DNA of 64,000 nucleotides from Roseovarius sp. (GCA_002720475.1 PBIL01000011.1:1-64000); one strand, 5' to 3'. Counted from the stretch's first letter, positions 43,869 through 54,492 are shown. Translations and numbers: made by a program. Notes: generated by a model not told the origin, from the sequence alone.

Positions 43869-46343
43869 ATGCCGCTGATCCTGAAATGGCTGTTTCGCTT
43901 CGCGGGCGGGCTTGTGATTCTGGCGGTGCTCGGGATCGGGGTGATCTACCTGCTGCTCTCCCGCTCGCTGCCCGACTATGACAAGCGCCTCGCGGTCTCG
44001 GGCCCTGGCGCGCCGGTGGAGATCGTGCGCGACAATGCCAACGTGCCGCATATCCTGGGTCAGAGCGATGCCGACACCTTCTTCGGCCTGGGCTACGCGC
44101 ATGCGCAGGACCGGCTCTGGCAGATGCTCGTCATGCGCCGCACGGTGCAGGGGCGGCTGTCGGAGGTGTTCGGCGCGCGCACCATCCGGATCGACACCGC
44201 GCTGCGCCGGTTCGATCTCTACAACCTCGCGCGGGCCTCGGTGGCGGCGCAGGATGCCGCGACGCTGGCCGCGCTCAAAGCCTATTCGGACGGGGTGAAC
44301 GCGCGGCTGACCGAGATCAACCGCGACGCGCTCGGGCGCGGCGCGCCCGAGCAGTTCCTGTTCAACGCGCCCGTGGCACCCTGGCAGCCCGCCGATTCCA
44401 TCGCGTTGATCAAGCTCCTTGCCGTGCAGCTCTCGGGGCATCTGGGCCGCGAGGTGCTGCATGCGCGCGCGGCGCTGGCGCTCGACGATCCCGCGCGGCT
44501 CGCCGATATCATGCCGCTTGCCCCGGGCGGCGGCATCGCGGCGCTGCCGGATTACGCCAGCCTCTTTCCGGGGCTTGCGCCCGGTGCCGCGCGGCGGGTG
44601 GCACAGGCCGATCCGCTCTCGCCCTTCCCCCGCCCGGCCTTTGCCGGGGCCTCCAACGCCTGGGCCGCCGCGCCCGCGCGCTCGGCCTCGGGCGGCACGC
44701 TGCTGGCCAATGACCCGCATCTGGGCTTCTCGGCCCCCGCGATCTGGTATCTTGCGCGGCTCGAGCTGGAAAGCGGCGGCGTGATCGGCGGCACCATCCC
44801 CGGCATTCCCGCGATCCTGACAGGGCGCAGCGCGCGGCTGGGCTGGGGCCTCACCACCTCCTATCTTGACGATCAGGACGTGTTCATCGAGGAGGTGAAC
44901 CCCGAAAACCCGGACGAATACCGCACGCCCGACGGCTGGAAGCCGTTCCGCACCGCGCGCTCCATCGTCGAGGTCAAGGGCGCCGACCCGGTCACCCTCA
45001 CCCTGCGCTGGACCGATAACGGCCCGGTTCTGCCGGGCAGCCATTTCGACCTGGCCGAGGTGACGCCGCCCGGCCATGTGGCCGCCGTGTCCTGGACGGC
45101 GCTTTCGGAACGCGATACCACGATGACCGCCGCCATGCGGCTCATGCGCGCGGGCTCGATCGCCGAGGCGCTGGAAAGTGCGCCCCTCTACATCGCGCCC
45201 TCGCAGAACCTGACGCTGGCCGACGAGCGCGGAATCGCGCTTCGGCTGATCGGGGTCATGCCCCGCCGCGACGCCCGCCACGAAAGCCAGGGCCGGATGC
45301 CCAGCCGGGGATGGGTGCCGGAAAACCGCTGGCAGGGGATGCTGCCCGCCACCGCCAATCCGGAATTCGTCAATCCCGCCGGGGGCATCCTGGGCAATAC
45401 CAACAACAAGATCGTGGACCGCCCCTTTCCCGTGCATGTGAGCCATCACTGGGGCGACACGCAGCGCGTGCACCGCTGGCGGCGGCTCATGCAGGGGCGC
45501 GAGGTGCATACCCGCGACAGCTTCATCGAGGCGCAGCTCGACACGGTGAGCTTCACCGCGCGCTCGCTCCTGCCGCTGATCGGTGCGGATCTGTGGTTCA
45601 CCGGCGAGGCGGCCCCGGAGGGCACCCCCGAGCGGCTGCGTCAACGCGCGCTCGGCCTGCTCGCCGACTGGAACGGCGAGATGAACGAGCATCTGCCCGA
45701 ACCGCTGATCTATGCCGCCTGGATGCGCGCGCTGATGGACCGTCTCACCCGTGACGAGCTCGGCCCGCTGTCGCGCGCCTTCGACCACCCCGACCCGGTC
45801 TTCATCGAGCGCGTCTTCCGCGACGTGGACGGGGCCTCCGCCTGGTGCGACGTGCGGCAATCGGCAGCGGTCGAGACCTGCACCGATATCGCGCGCATGG
45901 CACTCGACGATGCGCTGATCTGGATCACCGAGCGCTACGGGCGCGCGCTCGAGAGCCTGCGCTGGGGCGATGCGCACCAGGCCACCCACGATCACCAGGT
46001 CCTGGGCGAGGTGCCGCTCCTGCGCTATTTCGTGAACATCCGCCAGTCCACCTCGGGCGGTGACAACACGCTGATGCGCGGGCTCACCCGCGGCGGCGAC
46101 GGGCCCGATCCCTTTGCCAACGTGCACGGCGCGGGCTATCGCGGCGTCTACGATTTCGCCGATCCCGACAGCAGCCTCTTTATCCTGTCCACCGGACAAT
46201 CGGGCCATTTCCTGAGCCGCCATTACGACGACCTGGCCCAGCTCTGGCGGCGCGGCGAATACATCCCGATGTCCCTTGACGAGGACCTCGCGCGCGCGGC
46301 GACGGTGGGGATCACGGTGCTGGTGCCCGAGGGGCAGGAATAG
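43869..46343 (+). CDS. Penicillin-acylase family N-terminal-nucleophile hydrolase
   Basis: An 824-residue Ntn hydrolase from the ATG at 43869. One N-terminal membrane/signal helix (LVILAVLGIGVIYLLL) sends it to the periplasm. The precursor would self-cleave before the nucleophile Ser262 in AGASNAWAA; ANDPHLGF and the Asn of GNTNNKIVDRP are family residues. Family members hydrolyse beta-lactams, acyl-homoserine lactones or other amides; the substrate here cannot be called. The gene precedes a hairpin and converges with coxM. Confidence 0.9.
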   Translation: MPLILKWLFRFAGGLVILAVLGIGVIYLLLSRSLPDYDKRLAVSGPGAPVEIVRDNANVPHILGQSDADTFFGLGYAHAQDRLWQMLVMRRTVQGRLSEVFGARTIRIDTALRRFDLYNLARASVAAQDAATLAALKAYSDGVNARLTEINRDALGRGAPEQFLFNAPVAPWQPADSIALIKLLAVQLSGHLGREVLHARAALALDDPARLADIMPLAPGGGIAALPDYASLFPGLAPGAARRVAQADPLSPFPRPAFAGASNAWAAAPARSASGGTLLANDPHLGFSAPAIWYLARLELESGGVIGGTIPGIPAILTGRSARLGWGLTTSYLDDQDVFIEEVNPENPDEYRTPDGWKPFRTARSIVEVKGADPVTLTLRWTDNGPVLPGSHFDLAEVTPPGHVAAVSWTALSERDTTMTAAMRLMRAGSIAEALESAPLYIAPSQNLTLADERGIALRLIGVMPRRDARHESQGRMPSRGWVPENRWQGMLPATANPEFVNPAGGILGNTNNKIVDRPFPVHVSHHWGDTQRVHRWRRLMQGREVHTRDSFIEAQLDTVSFTARSLLPLIGADLWFTGEAAPEGTPERLRQRALGLLADWNGEMNEHLPEPLIYAAWMRALMDRLTRDELGPLSRAFDHPDPVFIERVFRDVDGASAWCDVRQSAAVETCTDIARMALDDALIWITERYGRALESLRWGDAHQATHDHQVLGEVPLLRYFVNIRQSTSGGDNTLMRGLTRGGDGPDPFANVHGAGYRGVYDFADPDSSLFILSTGQSGHFLSRHYDDLAQLWRRGEYIPMSLDEDLARAATVGITVLVPEGQE

Positions 46344-46375
46344 GGCCGCGCCCCCCTTTTCCGGGGCGCGCGGCC
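46344..46375. terminator. Hairpin between convergent acylase and coxM genes
   Basis: GGCCGCGCCCC, loop CCTTTTCC, then GGGGCGCGCGGCC form a very stable stem that begins right after the acylase stop codon and ends a few bases before the coxM stop. The placement between converging genes suggests a shared transcript end. The loop rather than the flank carries the T-run, so it is not a textbook intrinsic terminator. Confidence 0.45.
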
Positions 46376-46383
46376 CGCCCGGC

Positions 46384-47172
46384 TCAGCCCGCCGCTGCCA
46401 CCGCGCGGCGCGTCATCACGCCCACGAGATGCGCGCGATAGGCCCCCGAGCCGTGCAGGTCCGAGATCATGCCCTCGCCCGAAAGGCTCAGCCCCTCAAG
46501 CGCATCGGGCGTGAACCTGGCCGTGAGCGCGGCCTCGGCCTCGGACCAGCGGAACACGCCCTCCTCCGAAGCACCCGTGACGGCCACGCGCACGCCCTCT
46601 GCATATTTCGCCACGAACACGCCCACGAGCGCAAAGCGCGAGGCGGGCTGCTCGAATTTCTGGTAGCTCGCGGCCGCAGGCACCGGAAAGCGCACCTCGG
46701 TGATGATCTCGCCATCCTCGAGCGCGGTGGTGAACATGCCTTCGAAGAAGTCATCCGCCGCGATCTTCCGGTTGGTCGTCACCACCGTCGCGCCCGATCC
46801 CAGAACCGCGGCCGGGTAGCAGGCCGAAGGATCGTTATTGGCAAGGCTGCCGCCGATCGTGCCGCGGTTGCGCACCGCCGGATCCCCGATATTGGCGGCA
46901 AGCGCGGCCAGCGCCGGATAGGCCCCCGCGCCAGCCGCCACCTCGGCATGGGTCGTGCCGCCGCCGATGCAGAGCGCGCCATCGTCGGCAGTGCAGATGC
47001 CCTTGAGCCCGGCAATGCCCGACAGCGATACCAGCCGCGCCGGGGCCGCCAGCCGCGCCTTCAGCGCGGGGATGAGCGTCTGCCCGCCGCCCAGCGCCTG
47101 CGCCTCTTCGGCGCCGAGCGCCTTGACCGCATCGGCAAGCGTCATGGGCCGGTCAATCTCGAATGCATACAT
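46384..47172 (-). CDS. coxM: Cox-type molybdenum hydroxylase FAD subunit (CoxM-like)
   Basis: The medium, FAD-binding subunit of a three-subunit molybdenum hydroxylase, 262 residues from the ATG at 47170-47172 (MYAFEIDRPM). FAD contacts are ALGGGQTLIPALK and IGGGTTHAEVA; RNRGTIGGSLANNDPSACYP is the second FAD motif. It passes electrons from the Fe-S subunit to the acceptor. It is last in the S-L-M order typical of form II enzymes, 14 bases after coxL. Confidence 0.93.
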   Translation of the reverse strand: MYAFEIDRPMTLADAVKALGAEEAQALGGGQTLIPALKARLAAPARLVSLSGIAGLKGICTADDGALCIGGGTTHAEVAAGAGAYPALAALAANIGDPAVRNRGTIGGSLANNDPSACYPAAVLGSGATVVTTNRKIAADDFFEGMFTTALEDGEIITEVRFPVPAAASYQKFEQPASRFALVGVFVAKYAEGVRVAVTGASEEGVFRWSEAEAALTARFTPDALEGLSLSGEGMISDLHGSGAYRAHLVGVMTRRAVAAAG

Positions 47173-47186
47173 GATCCTGTCCTCCC

Positions 47187-49550
47187 TCAGCCCTGCATCG
47201 CCTGCCACACCCGCGAGGGCGAGAGCGGCATGTCGATATGGGTAATGTCATGGCCGCCCGAGCGCAGCGCGTCCACCACCGCGTTGACCACCGCAGGCGG
47301 GCTGCCGATGGCCCCCGCCTCGCCGCAGCCCTTCACGCCCAGCGGATTGTGCGTGCAGGGTGTCTGGCAGGAATGATCCACGGTGAAGAACGGCAGATCG
47401 TCGGCGCGCGGCATGGCGTAATCCATGTAGCTGCCGGTCAGAAGCTGGCCCTGCTCGTCATAGACGCAGCCCTCGAGCAGCGCCTGGCCCACGCCCTGCG
47501 CGATCCCGCCATGAACCTGCCCCGAGACGATCATCGGGTTGACCACGTTGCCGAAATCGTCGGCCGCCGCGAACCTCTCGATGGTCACCTTGCCGGTTTC
47601 CGGGTCCACTTCGACCTCCGCCGCATAGGCCCCGGCCGGATAGGTGAAGTTCGCCGGGTCGTAGAAGGCGGTCTCTTCCAGCCCCGGCTCCAGCTCCGCC
47701 AGCGGATAGTTGTGCGGCACGTAGGCGGCAAGCGTCACATCGCCCCAGGCCACGGATTTATCCGTGCCCGCGACGCTGAAACGGCCGTCCTTCAGCTCGA
47801 TATCGCCCTCGGCCGCCTCCATCAGATGCGCCGCGATCTTTCTGGCCTTGTTGATGATCTTCTCGGTCGCCCGCACCATCGCCGAGCCGCCCACGGCAAG
47901 GCTGCGCGAGCCGTAGGTGCCCATGCCCATCGGCGTGTTGGCGGTATCGCCATGCACGATCTCGACCTGGTCGGCATCGATCCCGATCATCTCGGAAATC
48001 ACCTGGGCAAAGCTCGTCTCGTGCCCCTGTCCGTGGCTGTGGCTGCCGGTCATCACGGTGATCCCGCCGGTGGCGTTGACGCGCACCGTGGCGCTCTCGT
48101 AAAGCCCCGCGCGCGCGCCAAGCTGTCCGACAAGGTTCGAGGGCGCGATGCCGCAGGCCTCGATATAGCAGTTGATGCCGAGACCGCGCAGCTTTCCCTT
48201 CGCCTCGCTTTCCTTGCGCCGGGCGGCAAAGCCCTTGAGATCGGCGATCTCCTCGAGCTTGTCCATCGTGGCGTGATAGTCGCCGGTATCGTATTCCACG
48301 GCAACGGGCGTGGCATAGGGGAACTCGGTGATGAAGTTCTGCCTGCGCAGCGCGATCGGATCGACGCCGAGCTCATGGGCGGCCTTGTCGATCACCCGCT
48401 CGAGCTGAAAGGTGGCCTCGGGCCGCCCCGCGCCGCGATAGGCATCGACCGGAACCGTGTTGGTGAACACCGCCTTGACGTTCACATAGATATGCGGGGT
48501 CTTGTAGTTCCCGGCCATCAGCGTGCCGTGCAGCCAGGTCGGAATCGACGGCGCGAAGGTCGAGAGATAGGCCCCCATGTTCGCGTAGGTCTCGGTGCGG
48601 ATGGCGGTAAAGTTGTTCTCCGCATCGAGCGCCAGTTCGATCTTCGTCACGTGGTCGCGGCCGTGGGCGTCGGAGATGAACGCCTCCGACCGGCTCGAGG
48701 TCCACTTGACCGGGCGGTTCAAGGCCTTGGCCGCGAAGGTGCAGAACGCTTCCTCGGCATAGTGGTAGATCTTGGAGCCGAACCCGCCGCCCACATCGGG
48801 GGCCACCACGCGCAGCTTGTGCTCGGGAATGCCGAGCACGAAGGCCCCCATCAGCAGCCGGATCACATGCGGGTTCTGGCTGGTGGTGTAGAGCGTGTGC
48901 TCGCCCGTCGAGCGGTTGTAATCGCCCAGAGCGACGCGCGGCTCCATCGGATTGGCGACAAGGCGGTTGTTCACCAGCTCGAGCGTGGTGACATGGGCGG
49001 CCTTCTCGAATGCCTCATCGACCGCCGCCGTGTTCTCCTCCACGAAGCCCCAGTCGTAGCAGAGGTTCGAGGTCAGATCGTCATGCACCTTGGGCGCGCC
49101 GTCCTCTAGCGCGGCCTTCATGTCCACCACGGCGGGCAGTTCCTCGATGTCGAGCACGATGGCCTCGGCGGCGTCGCGCGCCTGCTCGCGGGTCTCGGCC
49201 ACCACCGCCGCGATCGGATCGCCCACATGGCGCACCTTGCCATGGGCCAGCACAGGGTGGCGCGGCTCCTGCATCGGCTGGCCGAAGCGGTCGGTCACCT
49301 GCCAGCCGCAGGGCAAGCCCCCCAGATCGGCGAAATCCGCGCCGGTAAAGACGCGCAGGACGCCGGGCATTCCCTCGGCGGCGCTGGTATCGACCTTGTT
49401 CAGCCGCCCATGCGCCACGTCAGAGCGCAGGAAATGCACATGGGCCTGCCCGCGCAGGTTGATGTCATCCGTGTAATGTCCCGTGCCGGTCAGAAACCGC
49501 ACGTCCTCGCGCCGCTTGGTGCTGGCGCCGATGCCTCCGTCCTTCGGCAT
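47187..49550 (-). CDS. coxL: Form II cox-type molybdenum hydroxylase large subunit
   Basis: The molybdopterin-containing catalytic subunit, 787 residues from the ATG at 49548-49550 ([10 protein letters not shown]). The active-site loop reads AYRGAGR at residues 370-376, the form II signature; true CO dehydrogenase has AYx[18 protein letters not shown] with the catalytic glutamate is near the C-terminus, and [11 protein letters not shown] is an expected pterin-contact motif. The frame is open upstream of this ATG through coxS on the same strand, but that is another protein's DNA. The likely substrate is an aldehyde or N-heterocycle; CO oxidation is unproven. Confidence 0.93.
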   Translation of the reverse strand: MPKDGGIGASTKRREDVRFLTGTGHYTDDINLRGQAHVHFLRSDVAHGRLNKVDTSAAEGMPGVLRVFTGADFADLGGLPCGWQVTDRFGQPMQEPRHPVLAHGKVRHVGDPIAAVVAETREQARDAAEAIVLDIEELPAVVDMKAALEDGAPKVHDDLTSNLCYDWGFVEENTAAVDEAFEKAAHVTTLELVNNRLVANPMEPRVALGDYNRSTGEHTLYTTSQNPHVIRLLMGAFVLGIPEHKLRVVAPDVGGGFGSKIYHYAEEAFCTFAAKALNRPVKWTSSRSEAFISDAHGRDHVTKIELALDAENNFTAIRTETYANMGAYLSTFAPSIPTWLHGTLMAGNYKTPHIYVNVKAVFTNTVPVDAYRGAGRPEATFQLERVIDKAAHELGVDPIALRRQNFITEFPYATPVAVEYDTGDYHATMDKLEEIADLKGFAARRKESEAKGKLRGLGINCYIEACGIAPSNLVGQLGARAGLYESATVRVNATGGITVMTGSHSHGQGHETSFAQVISEMIGIDADQVEIVHGDTANTPMGMGTYGSRSLAVGGSAMVRATEKIINKARKIAAHLMEAAEGDIELKDGRFSVAGTDKSVAWGDVTLAAYVPHNYPLAELEPGLEETAFYDPANFTYPAGAYAAEVEVDPETGKVTIERFAAADDFGNVVNPMIVSGQVHGGIAQGVGQALLEGCVYDEQGQLLTGSYMDYAMPRADDLPFFTVDHSCQTPCTHNPLGVKGCGEAGAIGSPPAVVNAVVDALRSGGHDITHIDMPLSPSRVWQAMQG

Positions 49551-49600
49551 GTCTTGATCCTCCTGATGCTTCGGGGTCACCCCCATCGAGCCCGCAGCAG

Positions 49601-49666
49601 CTTCATCGTTCCCGAAATACTCCGGGGGAGCGCCGCAGGCGCGGGGGCAGCGCCCCCATTGCTCCG
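49601..49666. repeat. GC-rich palindromic intergenic repeat, copy 3
   Basis: CTTCATCGTTCCCGAAATAC, then TCCGGGGGAG, then GCGCCGCAGGCGC and GGGGGC-AGC-GCCCCC. It closely matches copies 1 and 2 in the left half, with an extra hairpin on the right. It fills the coxS-coxL spacer, where its RNA hairpins could set the ratio or stability of the two cistrons. Confidence 0.6.
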
Positions 49667-50152
<486 letters not shown>

Positions 50153-50250
50153 TGTCTCCTCCCGGTTGCTTGAGTCTGGCTGTCTGGGGAGAGCCTAGCG
50201 CCCGCGCCGCAAAACTCAAACGGTTACTTGCACCTGGCGGGCGGGCGCGC

Positions 50251-51243
50251 TCAGCCGCGCGGGCCGCGCCGGGGCTGGGGCCTTGTCGGGATCTCCTTCA
50301 GAAGCCCCCCCACCCCCATCGCCGCGATCTCCGCCGCGCCGCAAGGCAGCCCGCAGGCGACCCGTGCCAGCACCCAGTCCGCCCCGTGCAGGACGGGGCT
50401 GCGCGCCGATCCGGGCAGGCCGATCACCGGCCGCGCGCCGATCTCGCCCAGAAAGAGCAGGTTGCCCGGATCGACCGGCATCCCGAAGCGGATGAGCCGC
50501 CCGCCCGCGCGGGCAAGGGCCGCGGGCGCGGTGTCACGTACGTCCGAGGTGGCCGAGGCGGTGAGAATGAGCACGATCTCGCCCGTCGCCGCCGCGATGG
50601 CCCGGGCGAGAGGTGCAACGTCATGCGGAACGCTCAGCGTCTCGGCCAGCGTCATGCCCAGCGCCGCGAGCCGCGCCGCCACCGCCTCGGTGCCCTTCGC
50701 CCCCGGCCCGCCCGCGGCTTCGGTCAGGATGAGGCTCGCGGTGGCGTAGCGCGGCACGGCAAGCCGCAGCGCGCCGCGCGCCACCCGGGCCGCGCGCGCC
50801 ACCAGCGCGCCCGCCACGCCATAGGCGATGATCTTGACCGTGGCCGCCATGCCGCCCGGGCGGATCTGGTGAAAGGGCGCGACCGTGGCCACGGTGATCA
50901 TCGGATCGACGGCGTTGGCCGCGTCGATCGCGCCCGCGTCGAGCGTGACCACCCCCGCGCGCGTCGCCATCAGGTTCACCCGCCCGGTGAACGGGGCCGA
51001 GAGCGTCACCCCCTCCGCCCCCTCGGCCAGCGCGCGCGCCAGCTCCAGCGCGGCGGCATCCTCGTGCAGGTCGCCCGGATCGAGCCGCGCCACGGTCACG
51101 TCGGCATAACCGGCCGCCCGCAGCGCCGCGATCTCCTCCGCGCCGAGCACCGCGCCCTTGCGCAGCCGCCCCGTGGCCACGCGCTCGGAATGGGCGAGGA
51201 TCGCGCCCTCGGCCTCGTCCACCGGCACGGGCCCGAATTTCAT
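50251..51243 (-). CDS. Molybdopterin-binding (MoCF-domain) protein of the cox cluster
   Basis: A 330-residue cytoplasmic protein. The central-to-C-terminal part resembles the MoaB/MogA/MoeA molybdopterin-binding fold (EIVLILTASATSDVRDTAPAAL, then GARPVIGLPGSARSP). Unlike MoeA it is short and lacks a clear MoeA N-terminal domain. It lies between xdhC/coxI and coxS, so a role in making or inserting the molybdenum cofactor of this enzyme is likely. The exact step is unknown. Confidence 0.78.
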   Translation of the reverse strand: MKFGPVPVDEAEGAILAHSERVATGRLRKGAVLGAEEIAALRAAGYADVTVARLDPGDLHEDAAALELARALAEGAEGVTLSAPFTGRVNLMATRAGVVTLDAGAIDAANAVDPMITVATVAPFHQIRPGGMAATVKIIAYGVAGALVARAARVARGALRLAVPRYATASLILTEAAGGPGAKGTEAVAARLAALGMTLAETLSVPHDVAPLARAIAAATGEIVLILTASATSDVRDTAPAALARAGGRLIRFGMPVDPGNLLFLGEIGARPVIGLPGSARSPVLHGADWVLARVACGLPCGAAEIAAMGVGGLLKEIPTRPQPRRGPRG

Positions 51244-51253
51244 CGGCCCATCC

Positions 51254-52216
51254 TCATGCGCCGCGCCTCAGAACGCGCGTCATCTCCGCAAGGATGCTGA
51301 GCGCGATCTCGGCCGGTCCGGCCGCCCCGATATCGAGCCCGACGGGGCCGTGAATCCGCGCGATCGCGGCCTCGGAGAATCCCGCCTCGAGCAGCCGCGC
51401 CACCCGCTTGCCATGGGTCCGGGTCGAGCCCAGCGCGCCGATATAGAAGACCTCCGAGCGCAGCCCCGCCATCAGCGCCGGATCGTCGAGCTTGGGATCA
51501 TGCGTGAGCAGCACCAGCGCCGTGCGCGCGTCAAGCCCGAGCCCCGCCACCGCCTCGTCCGGCCAGTCGTGCAGGAGCGGCGTGCCGGGAAAGCGCGCGG
51601 GGCTGGAAAAGCTCTCGCGCGGGTCGATCACCACCGGGTCATAGCCCAGGGTCCGCGCCATCGGCACCAGCGCCTGCGCGATATGCACCGCGCCCACGAC
51701 GATGAGACGCAGCGGCGGGTTGTGAATGGCGACGAAGGTCTCGCCATCTTCTTCGAACCCCGAGCGATCCATGCGGAACCGCGTCTCATGCCCGCAACGC
51801 TCCAGCCTGCGCCCGCCCGGCCCGGTGACATAGGCCACGGCCTCGCGCGCCGCCCGCGCCGCCACCAGCTCGGCCAGCAGTGCCTCGGGCATCACGCTGC
51901 CCACCGGCTCCACCAGCACCCGGATGGTGCCGCCGCAGGCCAGCCCCACGGCAAAGGCATCGCCGTCCGAGACGCCGTATTCCAGCGTCACCGCGCGGCC
52001 CTCCGCGATCGCGTCGAGCGCCTCGACCACCACCGCGCCCTCCACGCAGCCGCCCGAGACCGAACCCGCGATCTCGCCCTCCCCGGAAATCGCCAGCTGG
52101 CTGCCCACCCGGCGCGGCGCGCTGCCCCAGGTCTCGACCACCGTGGCCAGCGCCGCCCCCCGGCCCGCCCGGTGCCAGGCGAGCGCGGTTTCGGGGATAT
52201 CGTCGAAGCGGTCCAT
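51254..52216 (-). CDS. XdhC/CoxI family molybdenum-cofactor maturation protein
   Basis: A 320-residue protein from the ATG at 52214-52216 (MDRFDDIPETALAW); an in-frame TTG at 52228 is less likely. The N-terminal XdhC domain shows ALATVVETWGSAPRRVGSQL and SGGCVEGAVV. The C-terminal Rossmann domain has LRLIVVGAVHIAQALVPMAR and YIGALGSTRTH. XdhC-type proteins bind and help sulfurate the cofactor before insertion into the hydroxylase. It begins one base after the DUF4268 stop. Confidence 0.92.
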   Translation of the reverse strand: MDRFDDIPETALAWHRAGRGAALATVVETWGSAPRRVGSQLAISGEGEIAGSVSGGCVEGAVVVEALDAIAEGRAVTLEYGVSDGDAFAVGLACGGTIRVLVEPVGSVMPEALLAELVAARAAREAVAYVTGPGGRRLERCGHETRFRMDRSGFEEDGETFVAIHNPPLRLIVVGAVHIAQALVPMARTLGYDPVVIDPRESFSSPARFPGTPLLHDWPDEAVAGLGLDARTALVLLTHDPKLDDPALMAGLRSEVFYIGALGSTRTHGKRVARLLEAGFSEAAIARIHGPVGLDIGAAGPAEIALSILAEMTRVLRRGA

Positions 52217-52217
52217 G

Positions 52218-53198
52218 TTATTCGCCAAGCATATTCATTTGCTCCTGGTCCACCAGACGAACAACCTCATCGCGGAGACCGTTGCGCCAATCCTCCATGA
52301 ATTCGGCAACGCGCTCCCGCATCCAGCGATGCTGGTTCGCCCAATCGTCTTCAACCATCGCATCAGCTTCGAGTGTCTTGGAAATCTGGAACAGGCCGCT
52401 TCTGTTTTGTTCCCATTTTCCGCCGTGTAGCGATGGATAATTCAAAGACGCTGACCATTCCTGAAAGAGGTCCGGGTTTCGGCGACCCACGGACAGGTAT
52501 ACCCCGACAACCCGCTCGGCTATCACGCGATAGAGATAGATGCCCCCGCCGTCGGGCGGCCTGCTGTCCCCGGTGAAGGCAAGCTTCATCCACCCTTGAT
52601 TCGGCGCACGGGCAGGTGGCGACAAGCCATCATGGGCCGGCCAGTTGTCCAGGAACGCCTGCCAGTATTCCATGCGCCGCTGATAGTCTTCCATCTCCGA
52701 AGCGCGCGTCTTCTGCCGCTGGTGCCGCACCCAGTCATTGGGTCTGACGACGACCTCGAACTTGGGTGCGGGGTCACTCTCCCCGATCCGCCATGCTTCG
52801 ACCTCGACTCCGAAAAACGCGTAATCGGTCGTGGTATTGTTATTCAGCCATTCCAAGGCCGCCCGATGCTCATCGCGCAGGGATTCGGCGATCCAGATGA
52901 CGGTTCGCACGTCCTCGCCACCCGCCAGATAGGTCAGTATCTGCCCCAGATGGCCGTGATCGCTCTTCTGGAACTGGTTCTCGATCACGACCGTGGCGTC
53001 ATTTATGTCCTTGCAAACCACGTCAGCCCGGAAACTTCCGACACTTACCTCGGTCGAAATCCGGTCAAGTGGCCCAAGATCGAGAGTCTCCGATAGCAGG
53101 TGCAGGTTCTCCGGCGAAGCGAGCCAGGGCGTGAAATCGGCATCCTCTCTCGGCCAAATCGTTCTGAGAGCCTGCTTTTCCAACCGTCCAATTCGCAT
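52218..53198 (-). CDS. DUF4268 / PD-(D/E)XK nuclease-like protein inserted in the cox operon
   Basis: A 326-residue protein. The N-terminal half resembles a PD-(D/E)XK-type nuclease core: RADVVCKD supplies an acidic residue, VVIENQFQKSDHGHLGQ an E-x-Q motif and nearby lysine. The C-terminal half matches DUF4268 as I recall it (VGVYLSVGRRNPDLF). The gene is visibly lower in GC than its neighbours. It splits coxE from xdhC/coxI with almost no spacer on the xdhC side. It has no obvious link to molybdenum enzymes. A DNA-targeting or defence role is only inferred. Confidence 0.75.
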   Translation of the reverse strand: MRIGRLEKQALRTIWPREDADFTPWLASPENLHLLSETLDLGPLDRISTEVSVGSFRADVVCKDINDATVVIENQFQKSDHGHLGQILTYLAGGEDVRTVIWIAESLRDEHRAALEWLNNNTTTDYAFFGVEVEAWRIGESDPAPKFEVVVRPNDWVRHQRQKTRASEMEDYQRRMEYWQAFLDNWPAHDGLSPPARAPNQGWMKLAFTGDSRPPDGGGIYLYRVIAERVVGVYLSVGRRNPDLFQEWSASLNYPSLHGGKWEQNRSGLFQISKTLEADAMVEDDWANQHRWMRERVAEFMEDWRNGLRDEVVRLVDQEQMNMLGE

Positions 53199-53219
53199 TC
53201 GCGCTCTCCTCGGATAATC

Positions 53220-54482
53220 TTACCCCCCCATCGCCGCCATCAGCCGCGCCCTCTCGCCGCCATCTTCGGCGCGCGAGAGGGTTTCGGCAAGGGCTTCGAG
53301 CGTGGCGATGGAATGGCCCGCGCGCAAGGCGTCCACATGCGGCAGCATCGCCCGGATGCCCTGTGCCTTCGGCGCGAAGCCCTCCCAGCGCAGCAGCGGG
53401 TTGAGCCAGATCAGCCGCCGCGCCGAGAGATGCAGCCGCTCCATCTCGTGGCCCAGTTGCCCCGCCTCCTCGCGGTCGAGCCCGTCGGTGATGAGCAGCA
53501 CCACCGCGCCCTGCCCCATCACCCGGCGCGACCAGTCGCGGTTGAAGGCGTGCAGACACGCCCCGATCCGCGTGCCGCCCTCCCAGTCCTGCGCCTCGCG
53601 GCCCGCGGCGGCAAGCGCGGCATCCACGTCGCGCGTGGCCAGATGCCGGGTGATGTTCGTGAGCCGCGTGCCGAAGGTGAAGGCATGGACCCTGGCCCAG
53701 CCCGCGCCCTTCGCGTTGGAGACGGCATGAAGAAAATGCAGGACCATCCGGCTGTACTGGCTCATCGAGCCGGAAATGTCGCACAGCACGACGAGGTTCG
53801 GCCACCGCTCGCGCGGGGCCTTGCGATGGAGCCGCCGCAGCTCTCCGCCCCGCCGCAGTGCCGCGCGGATCGTGCCGCGCGCGTCGAGCCGGGGGCCGTG
53901 GGGATCGGCCATGCCGCGCCGCGACGGCAAGGGGCGCACCGGCAGCGTGAGCCGCGCCAGCATCCGCTTGGCCTCGGCGATCTCGGCGGTGGACATCTGC
54001 TCGAAATCGAGCCGGCGCAGCCGCTCCTCGCGCGACATGGTGGCGGTAGCGTCGATCTCGAGCACCGTCTCGCCGTCCGTCTCGCGCGCGCCCGTCTCGG
54101 GCGGCGGGCGGTCCACCCCGTCAAGCAGCGCCTCGGCCGCGCGCTTCTCTGCCGCCTGCGCCGCGCGCTCCTCCTGCACGCCGCGGATGGCGGGCAGCAT
54201 CATCGCCATCATGTGCTCCATGTAGCGCGGATCGCGCCAGTAGAGCCGGAAGATCTGCGCGAAGACCGTCAGGTGCTCGGGCCGCGTGACCAGGCAGGCG
54301 CGCAGCGTGTAGAAGAAATCCGCCCGGCTCGAGAACCCCGCCGCCGCCACCGCGCGCACCGCGTCGATCACCCGCCCCGGCCCCACCGGTAGCCCGGCGG
54401 CCCTGAGTGCCCGCGCGAAATGGGTGATGTTATGGGTGAGTTTCGGATCGTCGGGCAGATCGAGCGCCGGGAATTCGGTCAT
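53220..54482 (-). CDS. coxE: CoxE-like von Willebrand factor A protein
   Basis: A 420-residue VWA protein that, with the MoxR-type ATPase CoxD, helps mature the active site of cox-type enzymes. The MIDAS motif is DISGSMS with Asp235; TDGLDREEAGQL lies later in the VWA fold. The N-terminal ~200 residues are helical, charged and typical of the CoxE family. It lies downstream of coxD, separated by a ~65-bp spacer containing a repeat element. Confidence 0.93.
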   Translation of the reverse strand: MTEFPALDLPDDPKLTHNITHFARALRAAGLPVGPGRVIDAVRAVAAAGFSSRADFFYTLRACLVTRPEHLTVFAQIFRLYWRDPRYMEHMMAMMLPAIRGVQEERAAQAAEKRAAEALLDGVDRPPPETGARETDGETVLEIDATATMSREERLRRLDFEQMSTAEIAEAKRMLARLTLPVRPLPSRRGMADPHGPRLDARGTIRAALRRGGELRRLHRKAPRERWPNLVVLCDISGSMSQYSRMVLHFLHAVSNAKGAGWARVHAFTFGTRLTNITRHLATRDVDAALAAAGREAQDWEGGTRIGACLHAFNRDWSRRVMGQGAVVLLITDGLDREEAGQLGHEMERLHLSARRLIWLNPLLRWEGFAPKAQGIRAMLPHVDALRAGHSIATLEALAETLSRAEDGGERARLMAAMGG

Positions 54483-54492
54483 GGCGCGCCAC

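Noticed and set aside
47187-49550. True (form I) aerobic CO dehydrogenase
   Set aside because: The large subunit has AYRGAGR instead of the AYxCSFR loop with the catalytic cysteine, and the subunit order is S-L-M.
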